This document shows, piece by piece, positions 16,186 to 25,438 of a stretch of DNA of 64,000 bases. Both the position numbers and the translations under genes were made by a program. The DNA lies in the NCBI GenBank assembly GCA_903789415.1, contig CAIFEG010000001.1:96476-160475 (forward strand), read 5' to 3'. Every line of letters starts with the position of its first letter. The first letter of the stretch is position 1. The notes under the pieces are model-generated. The model was not told the DNA's origin. It did no database searches and saw only the letters and a list, made by a program, of their open reading frames with translations. The DNA is from an uncultured Eggerthellaceae bacterium (lineage in GTDB: Bacteria; Actinomycetota; Coriobacteriia; Coriobacteriales; Eggerthellaceae).

Positions 16186-17172
16186 ATGGCCGAAAAACGC
16201 GCGCAGCAGAAAAATCAGTCGCAAGCGAAACACCAGGCGAAAAGCCCGCAGCAGGAAATTTCGCAGCAGCTCAAGGGGCAGCAGCACAATGAGCAGCAAG
16301 AAAATCCACAGAAGCCAACCTTCGTTCCCGGACGCGTAGGCATTTTGGGCCTGGGACTGATGGGCGGCTCCTTCGCAAAAGCGCTCGCCGCGGCGGGGCG
16401 AGAAGTCTATGGATGGAATCGCACCCATTCGGTGACCGAGATGGCCATGATCGAGACCATCAAAGGCGAGCTCACCGACAAGACCATCTCCACCTGCGAA
16501 CTTATCATTTTGGCAGGCTATCCAAAAGTTTCCATTAAATGGCTTACCGAAATGGCGCCAATCATCTCACCAGGCGCGATCGTCATCGACACGGTGGGCG
16601 TGAAGCGCGTGATTTGCAAGCAATGCTCCAAAATCGCGAATGGGCATCCGTGGACATTCGTCGGCTGTCACCCTATGGCAGGTACCCAGTACTCCGGATT
16701 TGCGCACGCGCGCGCAAACATGTTCCACAACGCACCGCTTGTTGTGGTCCCACCCAAAATGAGCGACGACATCGAACGCGCCGAGCTCCTCGAACGCCTG
16801 CGTGATCTGCTTAAACCTTGTGGCTTCGGCAGTTTTACGCTTTCCACGGCAGAAAACCATGACCGCATGATCGCCTACACATCGCAGCTGGCGCACGTGG
16901 TTTCTAACGCGTATGTGAAAAGCCCCACCGCGCAGGAACACAAGGGATTTTCAGCGGGATCTTACAAAGACCTCACGCGCGTGGCGCGCTTGAATGCGCC
17001 CATGTGGACCGAACTTTTCTTAGACAATGCCGACAACCTTTCCTACGAGGTGGGCTTGTTGATCAAGAACCTGACCGCATATAAGGAAGCGATTGATGCG
17101 CACGATGCTGATCGCCTGGAAAAGCTGCTTGCCGAAGGTGATCGGTTGAAACGCAAAGCGGAAGGCAGATAA
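16186..17172 (+). CDS. tyrA: Prephenate dehydrogenase with Gln-rich N-terminal extension
   Basis: 328 residues from ATG 16186, directly after the aroF stop. The frame is open back to 16066, but that would overlap aroF. Residues 1-44 are a low-complexity extension rich in Gln, Lys and Asn. The Rossmann motif GILGLGLMGGS follows at 52-62, then VGCHPMAGTQYSGF (near 150, with the catalytic-type His) and SQLAHVVSNA. It oxidises prephenate to 4-hydroxyphenylpyruvate for tyrosine, using NAD or NADP. Operon aroF-tyrA-pheA. No C-terminal ACT domain is seen, so feedback control may rest on other steps. Confidence 0.95.
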   Translation: MAEKRAQQKNQSQAKHQAKSPQQEISQQLKGQQHNEQQENPQKPTFVPGRVGILGLGLMGGSFAKALAAAGREVYGWNRTHSVTEMAMIETIKGELTDKTISTCELIILAGYPKVSIKWLTEMAPIISPGAIVIDTVGVKRVICKQCSKIANGHPWTFVGCHPMAGTQYSGFAHARANMFHNAPLVVVPPKMSDDIERAELLERLRDLLKPCGFGSFTLSTAENHDRMIAYTSQLAHVVSNAYVKSPTAQEHKGFSAGSYKDLTRVARLNAPMWTELFLDNADNLSYEVGLLIKNLTAYKEAIDAHDADRLEKLLAEGDRLKRKAEGR

Positions 17173-17268
17173 AACCACAAAGAGCCACAAAGAGCCACGA
17201 ATATACCCTGGCAATTACGCAAAGGGTTTACGGAAATGTAAGGGCCTACGAGTAGCCGAAGGAACACC

Positions 17269-18417
17269 ATGGAAGATTTAAACCAGCTACGCACGCAAAT
17301 CGACGACATCGACAATAAGATTGTTCAACTTTTCCAAGACCGCATGAAATGTGCAGACGAAATTGGTGAATATAAGGCACACCACGGCTTACCCGTGCTT
17401 GATCGCGCGCGTGAACGTCAGCACCTCGCCGACATTGCCAATGCTGTCCCCTCGAACATGCGCACCTACACCGAAGTGCTCTTTCAGCTGCTCATGGAAA
17501 CCTCGCGGCAGCACGAATCCGAGCGCCAGCCAAATCCCGAAGGCGTCGCAAATCTTTCCGCCATTGATGCGGCACTGACTTCTACCCCGCAGGTTTTCCC
17601 TCGCGATGCTTACGTTGCGTGTCAAGGTGTGGAGGGTGCGTTCTCCCAGTTCGCTGCCGAGCGTATCTTCAAGCACCCCAACATCAGTTACTTCGAATCA
17701 TTCGAGGCAGTCTTCCGCGCGGTGGAAACAGATTTTTCCCGTTACGGAATTTTGCCCATCGAAAACTCCACCGCGGGGTCGGTGAACAAAGTGTATGACC
17801 TCATGATGCAGCACGACTTCCACATCGTGCGCACCACCCGCGTAAAGATCGACCATAATTTACTCGCAAAGCCGGGAACGCGTCTTGAAGATATTCATGA
17901 AGTGTACAGCCATGAACAGGCAATTACTCAGTGCGCAAACTTCTTAGAGGCCCACGGGATCACCGCGCATGTTTGCGAGAACACTGCCATGGCGGCTCAG
18001 CTTGTCGCCCAGAGTGATCGTACCGACGTCGGCGCACTTTCCAGCCGTGCATGTGCGGCGTTATACGGGCTTGACGTGCTGCAACGCGATGTGCAGGATC
18101 GCGATGATAACTTCACGCGCTTCGCCTGCATTTCGAAAGATCTTGAAATCTACCCTGGCGCCAACCGCACGTCGCTCATGATTATCGTGAACCATGAACC
18201 GGGCGCGCTGTATCAGGTACTTGCAAAGTTCTATGCGCTCGACATCAACATCATCAAGTTGGAAAGTCGTCCCATCCCTGGTCGAGACTTTGAGTTCATG
18301 TTCTACTTCGATATCGATTGTCCCGTTGCCGCACCTGAATTCAGAACCTTGATCTCCAGCATTGGCGATTCGTGCGAAGAGTATCGCTACCTGGGAAGTT
18401 ATACCGAAGTAGTGTAG
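17269..18417 (+). CDS. pheA: Bifunctional chorismate mutase/prephenate dehydratase (P-protein)
   Basis: 382 residues. Residues 1-88 are an AroQ chorismate mutase (LRTQIDDIDNKIVQLFQDR, IGEYKAHHGLPVLDRARE). The prephenate dehydratase domain follows (about 105-290: CQGVEGAFSQFAAERIF, LPIENSTAGSV, and DDNFTRFACI in place of the usual NxTRF). A C-terminal ACT domain (about 300-375) carries LESRPIPGRDFEFMFYFDID, the regulatory Phe-binding motif (ESRP). It converts chorismate through prephenate to phenylpyruvate for phenylalanine. It closes the aroF-tyrA-pheA set; the 96-nt gap before it is the largest in the operon. Confidence 0.96.
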   Translation: MEDLNQLRTQIDDIDNKIVQLFQDRMKCADEIGEYKAHHGLPVLDRARERQHLADIANAVPSNMRTYTEVLFQLLMETSRQHESERQPNPEGVANLSAIDAALTSTPQVFPRDAYVACQGVEGAFSQFAAERIFKHPNISYFESFEAVFRAVETDFSRYGILPIENSTAGSVNKVYDLMMQHDFHIVRTTRVKIDHNLLAKPGTRLEDIHEVYSHEQAITQCANFLEAHGITAHVCENTAMAAQLVAQSDRTDVGALSSRACAALYGLDVLQRDVQDRDDNFTRFACISKDLEIYPGANRTSLMIIVNHEPGALYQVLAKFYALDINIIKLESRPIPGRDFEFMFYFDIDCPVAAPEFRTLISSIGDSCEEYRYLGSYTEVV

Positions 18418-18433
18418 CTGTTGTCTACAAAAC

Positions 18434-18469
18434 ATTCCGAACTTTTAAAAATTTTTAAAAGTTCGGAAT
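18434..18469. terminator. Perfect hairpin between pheA and the aldo/keto reductase gene
   Basis: ATTCCGAACTTTTAAAAA is followed at once by its exact reverse complement, an 18-bp stem with almost no loop in DNA. It lies between convergent genes and carries T runs in both directions, so it likely serves as a bidirectional terminator. Confidence 0.85.
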
Positions 18470-18517
18470 TCAAGGCTTTGAAATAACGATTTACCTGCAG
18501 AGATGCTGCTATAAAAA

Positions 18518-19660
18518 CTATGCGAACAGTTGTGCCGTTTCCTGCATGCGCTCGGCAATGTGCACACCGAACGGGCAGTTCGGCTCACAAGTGCGGCATC
18601 CAATGCAGTCAGAGGCATTCTTATCCAACGCAAAGTAATGTTCGCGCACCGATTCAGGAACGGGGTCATGCATCTTTGCTAAGTCGGCGAACTTATTGAC
18701 TTCAGCGATATTGATACCGACTACACAAGGCTGGCAATGTCCGCAATAAATGCACTGCCCGTAATATGAATGCACCGGCGCATTCGCCAAAATCGGTCCG
18801 TAGTTTCTCTCTTCTTCGGTTGCATCGGCATAGGCAATCGCCGCTTTGGCTTCCGCGACATTCTTCACACCAGCCATCACCGCTGCCACCGCCGGACGTG
18901 TCAGACAATAATGGATGCACTGCACAGGTGTCATAGCCTTGCCGAATGGGGACTTGCTCGCATCAAGTAAACGACCGCCTGCAAAAGGCTTCATCACCGT
19001 AATGCCGATGCCGCGACTCTCGCAATCTGCATACAAACGCTCGCGCTTGGGATCAATGCCCGACCCGCCTTCATGAAAGTCGCCAAAGAGCGTATTGATA
19101 TCGTCGGATGCGGGCATGGTATCAAACGCGGGGTTGATTGACAGCATCATCATTTCGATTTTCCCTGTTTTCGCAGCAGCAATTGCCACATCAGGATTAT
19201 GTGTGGAAAGACCCACATGTTGAATGGTGCCCGCGTCTTTCAGCTTGCAGACATACTCATAGAAGGGGCCATTCATAATTTGGTTGAATTCGTCAACCGA
19301 ATCGACGTAATGGATCATCCCAAGTTCGGCACTTTCGCTTTGGAGTAGCCGCATTTCCTCTTCGAACGCAGGAACAACTTTGTCCATTTCACGCGTGCGC
19401 ACATACTGACCATTCTGCCAGGTAGAGCCAATATGCGCCTGCACGATCCACCGGTCACGATGCGGCGCAATCGCTGCACCAAGGCGACGGCGAATTTCAG
19501 GATCAGCCATCCAGCAATCCACGATGTTGACGCCCGCCTCTTCCAGGCATGCCACCACATCGGCAAGTTCCGCGTCACTCATCTCGCCGATCCATTCGGC
19601 ACCAAACCCGACTTCGCTAACCTCAAGCCCGGTGTTTCCTAATGCACGCTTTCTTAACAT
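18518..19660 (-). CDS. Aldo/keto reductase with C-terminal 4Fe-4S domain
   Basis: 380 residues from ATG 19660 (GAAGGGAGAATCCC upstream). An AKR TIM barrel (LRKRALGNTGLEVSEVGFG at the start, FDTMPA, GITVMKPFAGGRLL) is followed by a ferredoxin-like domain with CIYCGHCQPC (near 305) and CIGCRTCEPNCPF (near 355). This is the predicted oxidoreductase type (COG1453-like) common in anaerobes, in which the usual Tyr-His catalytic pair is often altered. The barrel has WIGEMSDAE in place of the typical DTA-Y segment. Electrons may come from ferredoxin rather than only NADPH. The substrate is unknown. Confidence 0.9.
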   Translation of the reverse strand: MLRKRALGNTGLEVSEVGFGAEWIGEMSDAELADVVACLEEAGVNIVDCWMADPEIRRRLGAAIAPHRDRWIVQAHIGSTWQNGQYVRTREMDKVVPAFEEEMRLLQSESAELGMIHYVDSVDEFNQIMNGPFYEYVCKLKDAGTIQHVGLSTHNPDVAIAAAKTGKIEMMMLSINPAFDTMPASDDINTLFGDFHEGGSGIDPKRERLYADCESRGIGITVMKPFAGGRLLDASKSPFGKAMTPVQCIHYCLTRPAVAAVMAGVKNVAEAKAAIAYADATEEERNYGPILANAPVHSYYGQCIYCGHCQPCVVGINIAEVNKFADLAKMHDPVPESVREHYFALDKNASDCIGCRTCEPNCPFGVHIAERMQETAQLFA

Positions 19661-19784
19661 GGGATTCTCCCTTCTCATGTTGCGCTTCTATCTGCGGTTT
19701 TTACTGTCATTTGCTATCCATAGTCATGACGATACATCCATTATCGCAAATTCGCGTGCCGTTGTTTAACGCGCTTAGGCGCAC

Positions 19785-19824
19785 AAAAAGGGTGCCTGCT
19801 CTTGCCTTGTGAGCAGGCACCCTT
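19785..19824 (-). terminator. Terminator of the Tat flavoprotein gene
   Basis: Arms AAGGGTGCCTGCTC and GAGCAGGCACCCTT with a nine-base loop; on the minus strand the stem ends in a T run. It lies just beyond the flavoprotein stop. Confidence 0.88.
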
Positions 19825-19883
19825 CGTAAGGTTTATGCGATTCCACCGCGAGGGAGGAGGCGTGGCGAAATCGCCGGTCTACC

Positions 19884-21605
19884 TTATCTACCCAGGTATT
19901 GCACCGCGTTCTTGATCGCCATACGGCCGGAGTTTACTGCCCAGCCCGCTTGTGAACCAGGAGCAAAACGTACGTCGTAAGAGTCGCCGTATAATCCGCC
20001 GGCGTCAGATCCGCCTGCGTACAAGCCCGGGATAACGTTTCCGTCAGTGTCGAGCACCTGAGTATTTTCATTTACTCTAATTCCGCCGCATGTGGTGTAG
20101 TAACCATCTGCAACTTCGCACAGCCAATAAGGGCCAGATGTAAGAGCGTGCATGTATCTTGCGCGTTTGCCATACGTGGTGTCTGCGCTGGTGTCATCAC
20201 CATCAAGACTTGCTGCCGCAGCACATTGCGCATTGTATTGATCAACCGTTGCTTGAACAGCGCTTGCATCAAGGCCAACTTCCTGGCAAAGATCAGCGAG
20301 GTTGTCACCCACATGGCAGCCAGAAGCATTCTGTAACTGCTCGCGCGCCTGGCTTAACGGTGTACCCGGCTGGCCGAAGGAGAATACCTGTCCATCAGGG
20401 CCGTTCTGTTCCCAACGTTGCATATCTGCATCGGTGAACAGCTCGAATGTACGTTTTTGGTTACGGATGCACATACCCGCACCAGAGAAGTCGTCAATCC
20501 AAAGGTCTTCCTTACAGAAACGCTGACCGTCCTGATTGATCCACAGATTTGGCTGAACGCCAACTGAATATGCATCGGTTGTCCATGTAGTTGAAACAGC
20601 ACCCAAGGTAACCGGGCCGCACCACATAACGGTGCCCAAACCTTCAGCCATATCAGCTCCGGCTTCGTGCGCCATCTTGATGCCGTCACCTTCGCGGCAG
20701 TTCATACCCAACGCCTGAATGCTTTGGTTTCTCGTCTCAGAAACGCCATACAGGAAATCGGTGTTGTTTGCATATCCGCCGGTGCCGATAACGACAACAG
20801 GAGCATTTACTCTGAGGACATCGCCATTTTCATTTTCTGCAAGAAGACCAGCAACTTTGCCATCTTCCATAACCAGATGACGACCGTAATATCCGAAGTG
20901 CGCTTCGACACCCAGACGATTCGCTTCATCGCCGAAGCACTGCATGAAGTATCCGCCAGGGCTCGATTGACCGCCCTTATCGTATACATGCCAAACTCTT
21001 GGACCAGAGCCGATGGAAATGTTGCCTTGGAATTTAATTCCGTGGCTTTCAAGCCAGTCGATAGTTTCTGCAGTCTGACCAAAGTAGTTGAGGTAGAGCT
21101 GATGTTGTGGAATCCAGTGGTGATAGTTCAAGCAGGTGTTGGTTGCATTCTCAACACCATATGGTTGGTTGGGGTCGTATGCGCCAGAGAACCGAACGCC
21201 ACCATTTTGCTCGGTGTATTTCGTGTTGAAACCTGCCATGCCCTCGGTGCCGATGAACGATCCACCGTAGCCGTTTAAACGCTCAATAACGACGGGCTTC
21301 AGTCCGCTGTCAATTGCCTGAATTGCAGCAGCGGTGCCCGTGCCACCTGCACCTACGATGCATACATCAGCATCAATCGTTTGGCTTGGCTCGCCAAGTT
21401 CACGGATTTCCCAAATGGAGCTGTCGGCAGACGATCCGTTGCTGTTTGTTGATCCTGAAGTGGTGCTTCCGCTTGATGAACTTGAAGATGAACTGCTCGT
21501 GCGAGATTTTGGTCCGCAACCCGTAAGTGTTCCTGCTAATGCGCCTGCCGCGAGAATACCCGATCCGGTAAGAAATGATCGACGCGTTAAACCCTTGCCT
21601 TCCAT
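19884..21605 (-). CDS. Tat-exported FAD-dependent fumarate reductase-like lipoprotein
   Basis: 573 residues from ATG 21605, preceded by TTAGGAGGAGCC. The Tat signal RRSFLTGSG (from R8-R9) ends in a lipobox with C30, so the protein is probably anchored outside the membrane. A Ser/Gly/Thr linker (34-62) is followed by the flavoprotein domain: VCIVGAGGTGTAAA (82-95), IERLNGYGGSF, and a C-terminal TTCGGIRVNENTQVLD and PGLYAGG. This is the FAD_binding_2 (flavocytochrome c/urocanate reductase) family, which reduces conjugated C=C bonds in anaerobic respiration. No heme domain or cytochrome gene is adjacent, so its electron donor must be elsewhere. The divergent LysR gene is probably its regulator. 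Confidence 0.93.
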   Translation of the reverse strand: MEGKGLTRRSFLTGSGILAAGALAGTLTGCGPKSRTSSSSSSSSSGSTTSGSTNSNGSSADSSIWEIRELGEPSQTIDADVCIVGAGGTGTAAAIQAIDSGLKPVVIERLNGYGGSFIGTEGMAGFNTKYTEQNGGVRFSGAYDPNQPYGVENATNTCLNYHHWIPQHQLYLNYFGQTAETIDWLESHGIKFQGNISIGSGPRVWHVYDKGGQSSPGGYFMQCFGDEANRLGVEAHFGYYGRHLVMEDGKVAGLLAENENGDVLRVNAPVVVIGTGGYANNTDFLYGVSETRNQSIQALGMNCREGDGIKMAHEAGADMAEGLGTVMWCGPVTLGAVSTTWTTDAYSVGVQPNLWINQDGQRFCKEDLWIDDFSGAGMCIRNQKRTFELFTDADMQRWEQNGPDGQVFSFGQPGTPLSQAREQLQNASGCHVGDNLADLCQEVGLDASAVQATVDQYNAQCAAAASLDGDDTSADTTYGKRARYMHALTSGPYWLCEVADGYYTTCGGIRVNENTQVLDTDGNVIPGLYAGGSDAGGLYGDSYDVRFAPGSQAGWAVNSGRMAIKNAVQYLGR

Positions 21606-21691
21606 GGCTCCTCCTAATTCCATGAGATGCAGGTGAATTCAATGAAGTACTATTCACCTTGCGTGATATCATGAATATTATTCGGATTTTT

Positions 21692-21773
21692 CCTGTTCAG
21701 ATAGTCAAAAACGTGTATCCGTTGGTTGGGGGATGTATCTATCAGTTACATGCCGCATTTCACCTGTTCAGAT
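21692..21773. promoter_or_regulatory. Two copies of CCTGTTCAGAT in the flavoprotein-LysR intergenic region
   Basis: The 11-mer occurs at 21692-21702 and 21763-21773, 71 bp apart and in the same orientation, between divergent genes. LysR regulators commonly bind two sites in such gaps, so these are candidate binding sites; the distance would need DNA looping or two separate sites. Confidence 0.4.
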
Positions 21774-21827
21774 GCATCTTTATATAGCTGATATGCGACA
21801 TTATCAGAACACAGAAAAGGGGCAGCG

Positions 21828-22742
21828 ATGATCGAAGATCGAGTGGATTATTTCATTTTTGCGTATGACTCGCCCAACTTCAGTGCTGCCGCCGCAAAAG
21901 TTCCCATGTCACCTCAGGGATTCACCAAGATGATTCACAATCTGGAACGCGACCTGGGCGTGAAACTGTTCGAGTCCGATGCGCGGGGGGTTCGTCATCC
22001 CACGCGTTATGCCGATGTGTTCTATAAGTACGCAAAGAACATGCAGGATCAGCGGCGCATACTGAACAATAGATTTACCCAGATAGAGCACGAGAACGCA
22101 ACCGAAATCCGCGTCGCATGCGCGGTGGGAATTCCCGGATTTCTCGGGATAGAAAAAATTACTGATTACCACGACAAAAACAATAATGTGACGGTGAAAT
22201 TTACCGAACTGCCAGACACCTTGTGCGATTCCCTCGTTAAAGAGGGTCGCTATGACCTAGCGATTACCCTGCAACCGGTTGATCCTGCGCTCACCACGCG
22301 AAATTTATATTCAGCGAAGTACATGATGTGGGTGAAAAAAGATAGTTCTCTTGCAAGTTCCCTTACGCAACGCAAATCACTCGGCATTGACGATATCGCA
22401 CCATATACGATCGCCATGCCGGGAAAAGATTTCCGTTGCTACCACAACTTAGTTGCACAATTTGCAGAACGGAATAAACCGATCCCGCATATCGTGGAGT
22501 GTTCCGAAATATTCTGGATTTATCAGTTCGTAAAATCAGGAAGAGGTATTGGATTTACGTTGCCCCATCTGGCCGCGCTTGACATCTTTTCGAAAGATGA
22601 AACTATTGTTGCCATTCCTTTTGTGAGCTTGGATTGGCAGGTTTGTTTGGCCTGGCCAAAGACGCGTGTGCTTACGGAACCGGAAGAGAAGTTCTTCGAC
22701 TATTTGGATTCCATTTGCAAGCACATCAAGCGGAGGTATTAA
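21828..22742 (+). CDS. LysR-family transcription regulator
   Basis: 304 residues. The N-terminal winged helix-turn-helix (FSAAAAKVPMSPQGFTKMIHNLERDLGVKLFE, near 17-50, quoted here by its ends only in function terms) carries the SPQ recognition segment; the rest is a LysR substrate domain beginning IRVACAVGIPGFLG near 93. The start ATG has AGGGGCAGCG upstream. It is divergent from the Tat flavoprotein gene and overlaps the promoter region with it. It is followed with a 1-nt gap by a DUF4153 protein gene, an uncommon arrangement that ties membrane function to the regulator. Confidence 0.9.
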   Translation: MIEDRVDYFIFAYDSPNFSAAAAKVPMSPQGFTKMIHNLERDLGVKLFESDARGVRHPTRYADVFYKYAKNMQDQRRILNNRFTQIEHENATEIRVACAVGIPGFLGIEKITDYHDKNNNVTVKFTELPDTLCDSLVKEGRYDLAITLQPVDPALTTRNLYSAKYMMWVKKDSSLASSLTQRKSLGIDDIAPYTIAMPGKDFRCYHNLVAQFAERNKPIPHIVECSEIFWIYQFVKSGRGIGFTLPHLAALDIFSKDETIVAIPFVSLDWQVCLAWPKTRVLTEPEEKFFDYLDSICKHIKRRY

Positions 22743-22743
22743 C

Positions 22744-24465
22744 ATGGAACAGTTCACGGATACCATCAGGCGTTTTTCGCCCGTGATGGCATACCTCGTT
22801 ATCTTCTTTATTGCGTCTTGCATTGGCAGCGGCGACCCCGGCACGACACTTCTCTACCGCACGCTCATCACGTCAGACCCGCTTCCCGTACGAATAACCG
22901 ATGGAATAGTCCTCGGGAGCCTTGCGGCAATTCCGCCCGCAGTCATGTTGCAACTGCTTTGCGAGCGCTCTCTTACACGCTCCTGGAAAACTGCACTTCT
23001 TCCTTGGCTTTCTCTTATTGTGGGAATTGCATGCGCAATTTGGTTTGCCATGATAGGAGGATTCGGCGTCTTTTTCAGCATTATATTCATTGGCATTGAC
23101 CTGACCTGCATTTTTATGTCGCTATGGCTGCTGACCACAAAAGACAATGACCGCGAATTGTTCGGATGGCTCTTCAAAAACGGCATCATCATTGCCTGCG
23201 CACAATTTGTTGTCCTCGCTGTCGTTGGACTTATTGTGGCAGGGTTTTATGCGTTGATGCTCGACGGATCATCTCCCGGGATTAATCAGGGCGCAGTTAT
23301 CTTCATTTCGCTGGTCATTGTCGCGGGGATTTGCCTTTTTTGCATGAATATTCCGCGCTATTCCGACGAAATAACGACCACCCGCGCTTACCAAATCGTA
23401 ATGGCATATGTTCTCTTGCCGCTCTGGGTGCTGAACTTGATTGCGCTGTACCTTACCCTCGCGCAATATGCCTCGTCACCTACACATGACATGCACGTAG
23501 TGAATATGAATTGGAACGCACTGTTCGCACTTTTGGGCTATGTCGTTTTGTGGCTTGGCCTGCGCATGCACCACAACCACTTCGTTCGTCAGCTCATGCG
23601 CTGGCTGTGGATCGCATTCGTTCCCTTCCTTGTCGTACAAATCTATGAAATCTGGATTCAATTTCAACCATACGGAATTACCACCCTGCGCTATTACGGC
23701 TACGTCTGTCTGGCGCTCGGAATTGTTGCGTTTGTGTATGCGGCAATAGACAAAAGCCCACGATCGTTGTTCCTCGTGGCGGCGATTGTTTCGCTCGCGG
23801 TAACGGTGACCCCGCTCAACGGCATTGACGTTGCGAATGCCTATCAGGCGCATCGTCTCGAGACGGCACTGGAATCGTTCGGAGCGATCAACGATGATGG
23901 TTCTCTTTCGCCAACAGATACTGATATAAGCGACGAAACGGCCGAGACAATCAATTCAAGTTGGAAATACCTTTCGGATTCCGAAACGGTCTATCTGCAT
24001 CCGAAAATCGTCAACCAGATCAACGAGCAGGTTGGCGGCGATGTAGGCTCCTTATATGGGAAACGTGTATCCCCGCCACGGGATAGTTCCGATCCGGGAA
24101 TTCACTTCACCGATTATTATCACTTCGAACTTCAGGATAATCAGCTGGACGTCCCCGCGGATTCGACTATTGTTCCCATCAGCGGCTCTGACCTCATAGA
24201 CAATTCAAAAGTCACGCTTGATGATTCCACAGGATTCACGCTGGCGCATACGTTCCGCGGCGCCACAACGACAATTGACTTTTCTGGTCCCATTGAGCAG
24301 CTCGTAAATACGTACGGGAAGTCCACGACCACGCTGAGCGCTGATCAGTTAACTTTCGACGGTCCTAATGGAGTAACAATCTTACTTACCAACGTGGATG
24401 TGACATACTATGACTACGAACTTCAATCGGTAGTCTTTTCGGGATATTATATCTATCCGCGCTGA
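22744..24465 (+). CDS. DUF4153-type polytopic membrane protein
   Basis: 573 residues from ATG 22744 with AGCGGAGG upstream; it starts directly after the LysR stop. About twelve hydrophobic helices occupy residues 15-380, followed by a soluble C-terminal domain of about 190 residues with a Gly/Asp/Ser-rich, beta-type composition. The membrane part resembles DUF4153 proteins, whose function is unknown. Coupling to the LysR gene and to the following methyltransferase gene (23 nt) suggests a three-gene operon. No catalytic motif was recognised. Confidence 0.75.
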   Translation: MEQFTDTIRRFSPVMAYLVIFFIASCIGSGDPGTTLLYRTLITSDPLPVRITDGIVLGSLAAIPPAVMLQLLCERSLTRSWKTALLPWLSLIVGIACAIWFAMIGGFGVFFSIIFIGIDLTCIFMSLWLLTTKDNDRELFGWLFKNGIIIACAQFVVLAVVGLIVAGFYALMLDGSSPGINQGAVIFISLVIVAGICLFCMNIPRYSDEITTTRAYQIVMAYVLLPLWVLNLIALYLTLAQYASSPTHDMHVVNMNWNALFALLGYVVLWLGLRMHHNHFVRQLMRWLWIAFVPFLVVQIYEIWIQFQPYGITTLRYYGYVCLALGIVAFVYAAIDKSPRSLFLVAAIVSLAVTVTPLNGIDVANAYQAHRLETALESFGAINDDGSLSPTDTDISDETAETINSSWKYLSDSETVYLHPKIVNQINEQVGGDVGSLYGKRVSPPRDSSDPGIHFTDYYHFELQDNQLDVPADSTIVPISGSDLIDNSKVTLDDSTGFTLAHTFRGATTTIDFSGPIEQLVNTYGKSTTTLSADQLTFDGPNGVTILLTNVDVTYYDYELQSVVFSGYYIYPR

Positions 24466-24488
24466 TAAGATAGGACAACATAAATCAC

Positions 24489-25280
24489 ATGAAGCCTGAT
24501 TACAAAAACTGGGTTCCCGGCGGCATGAGAAAATCACTTATTGCGGTAAGCATCGTGCTGCTGATTCTCTTGGTAATTTTCCTGATCGCTGCACCCCTGC
24601 CTTCGCTGGCAACCAATATCGTGGTTGACGTAATTTTGCTCATCGCCTTTGTGGTGTGCGCATGGTTTGCCCACTGGTGCGTGATTGCAACACGGGCATT
24701 TGATTGGAACGCAGCCGATTCGCTTGCCCGACGCATCATCGAGGGCATCGCATTTTACGTAAACGTGCCTGATGGTGGCACGTGTTTAGATGTCGGCTGT
24801 GGCAGCGGCGCGCTTACCATCGCCGTCGCAAAGCGTAATCCCCATGCCCGCGTGATGGGCGTGGATCGTTGGGGCAAGGAATACGCCTCATTTAATAAAG
24901 AGGTTTGCGAGAAAAATGCTCAAGCGGAAGGCGTGACAAACGTTACGTTCCAGCAGGGCGATGCCACCAAGCTTCCCTTCGCTGACGAAACCTTCGACGC
25001 CGTGACCAGCAACTATGTCTATCACAACGTGGCCGGGGCGAACAAACAGGAACTCCTGCTTGAAACGTTGCGCACGCTGAAAAAAGGCGGCACTTTTGCC
25101 ATTCACGACCTCATGACACAGCACCACTACGGCGACATGAAATCATTCGTTAAGAAGCTTCGCGATATGGGCTATCAGGAAGTACGCTTAATCCCAACCG
25201 GGAGCGACTTCATTATGTCCGACCGCGAAGAAAAGAAGTATATGCTTTCGGGATCAACCCTGCTCGTCGGCAAGAAATAG
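24489..25280 (+). CDS. Membrane-anchored class I SAM-dependent methyltransferase
   Basis: 263 residues. Two transmembrane helices (about 15-36 and 41-63) precede a Methyltransf_11/25 domain: CLDVGCGSGALTIAVAKR (motif I, near 97-114), MGVDRWG, QGDATKLPFADETFD (near 155-169) and LKKGGTFAIHDL. The domain would face the cytoplasm. Similar anchored enzymes act on membrane-near small molecules; the acceptor is unknown. It follows the DUF4153 gene by 23 nt. Confidence 0.9.
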   Translation: MKPDYKNWVPGGMRKSLIAVSIVLLILLVIFLIAAPLPSLATNIVVDVILLIAFVVCAWFAHWCVIATRAFDWNAADSLARRIIEGIAFYVNVPDGGTCLDVGCGSGALTIAVAKRNPHARVMGVDRWGKEYASFNKEVCEKNAQAEGVTNVTFQQGDATKLPFADETFDAVTSNYVYHNVAGANKQELLLETLRTLKKGGTFAIHDLMTQHHYGDMKSFVKKLRDMGYQEVRLIPTGSDFIMSDREEKKYMLSGSTLLVGKK

Positions 25281-25438
25281 TCCGAGTAGACAGGCCGTAG
25301 GCAGGCCCTGGGTCAGAAAGTAGGCCAGAACGTAAGCCGGCAGAAATTGTCACTGGAAAATAATTTCCGCAGAGCGTCTACTTTTTAGCGCGCCCACTTA
25401 ACGCACCCATTTGTTAATGTACTCGCGTATTGACGCAA

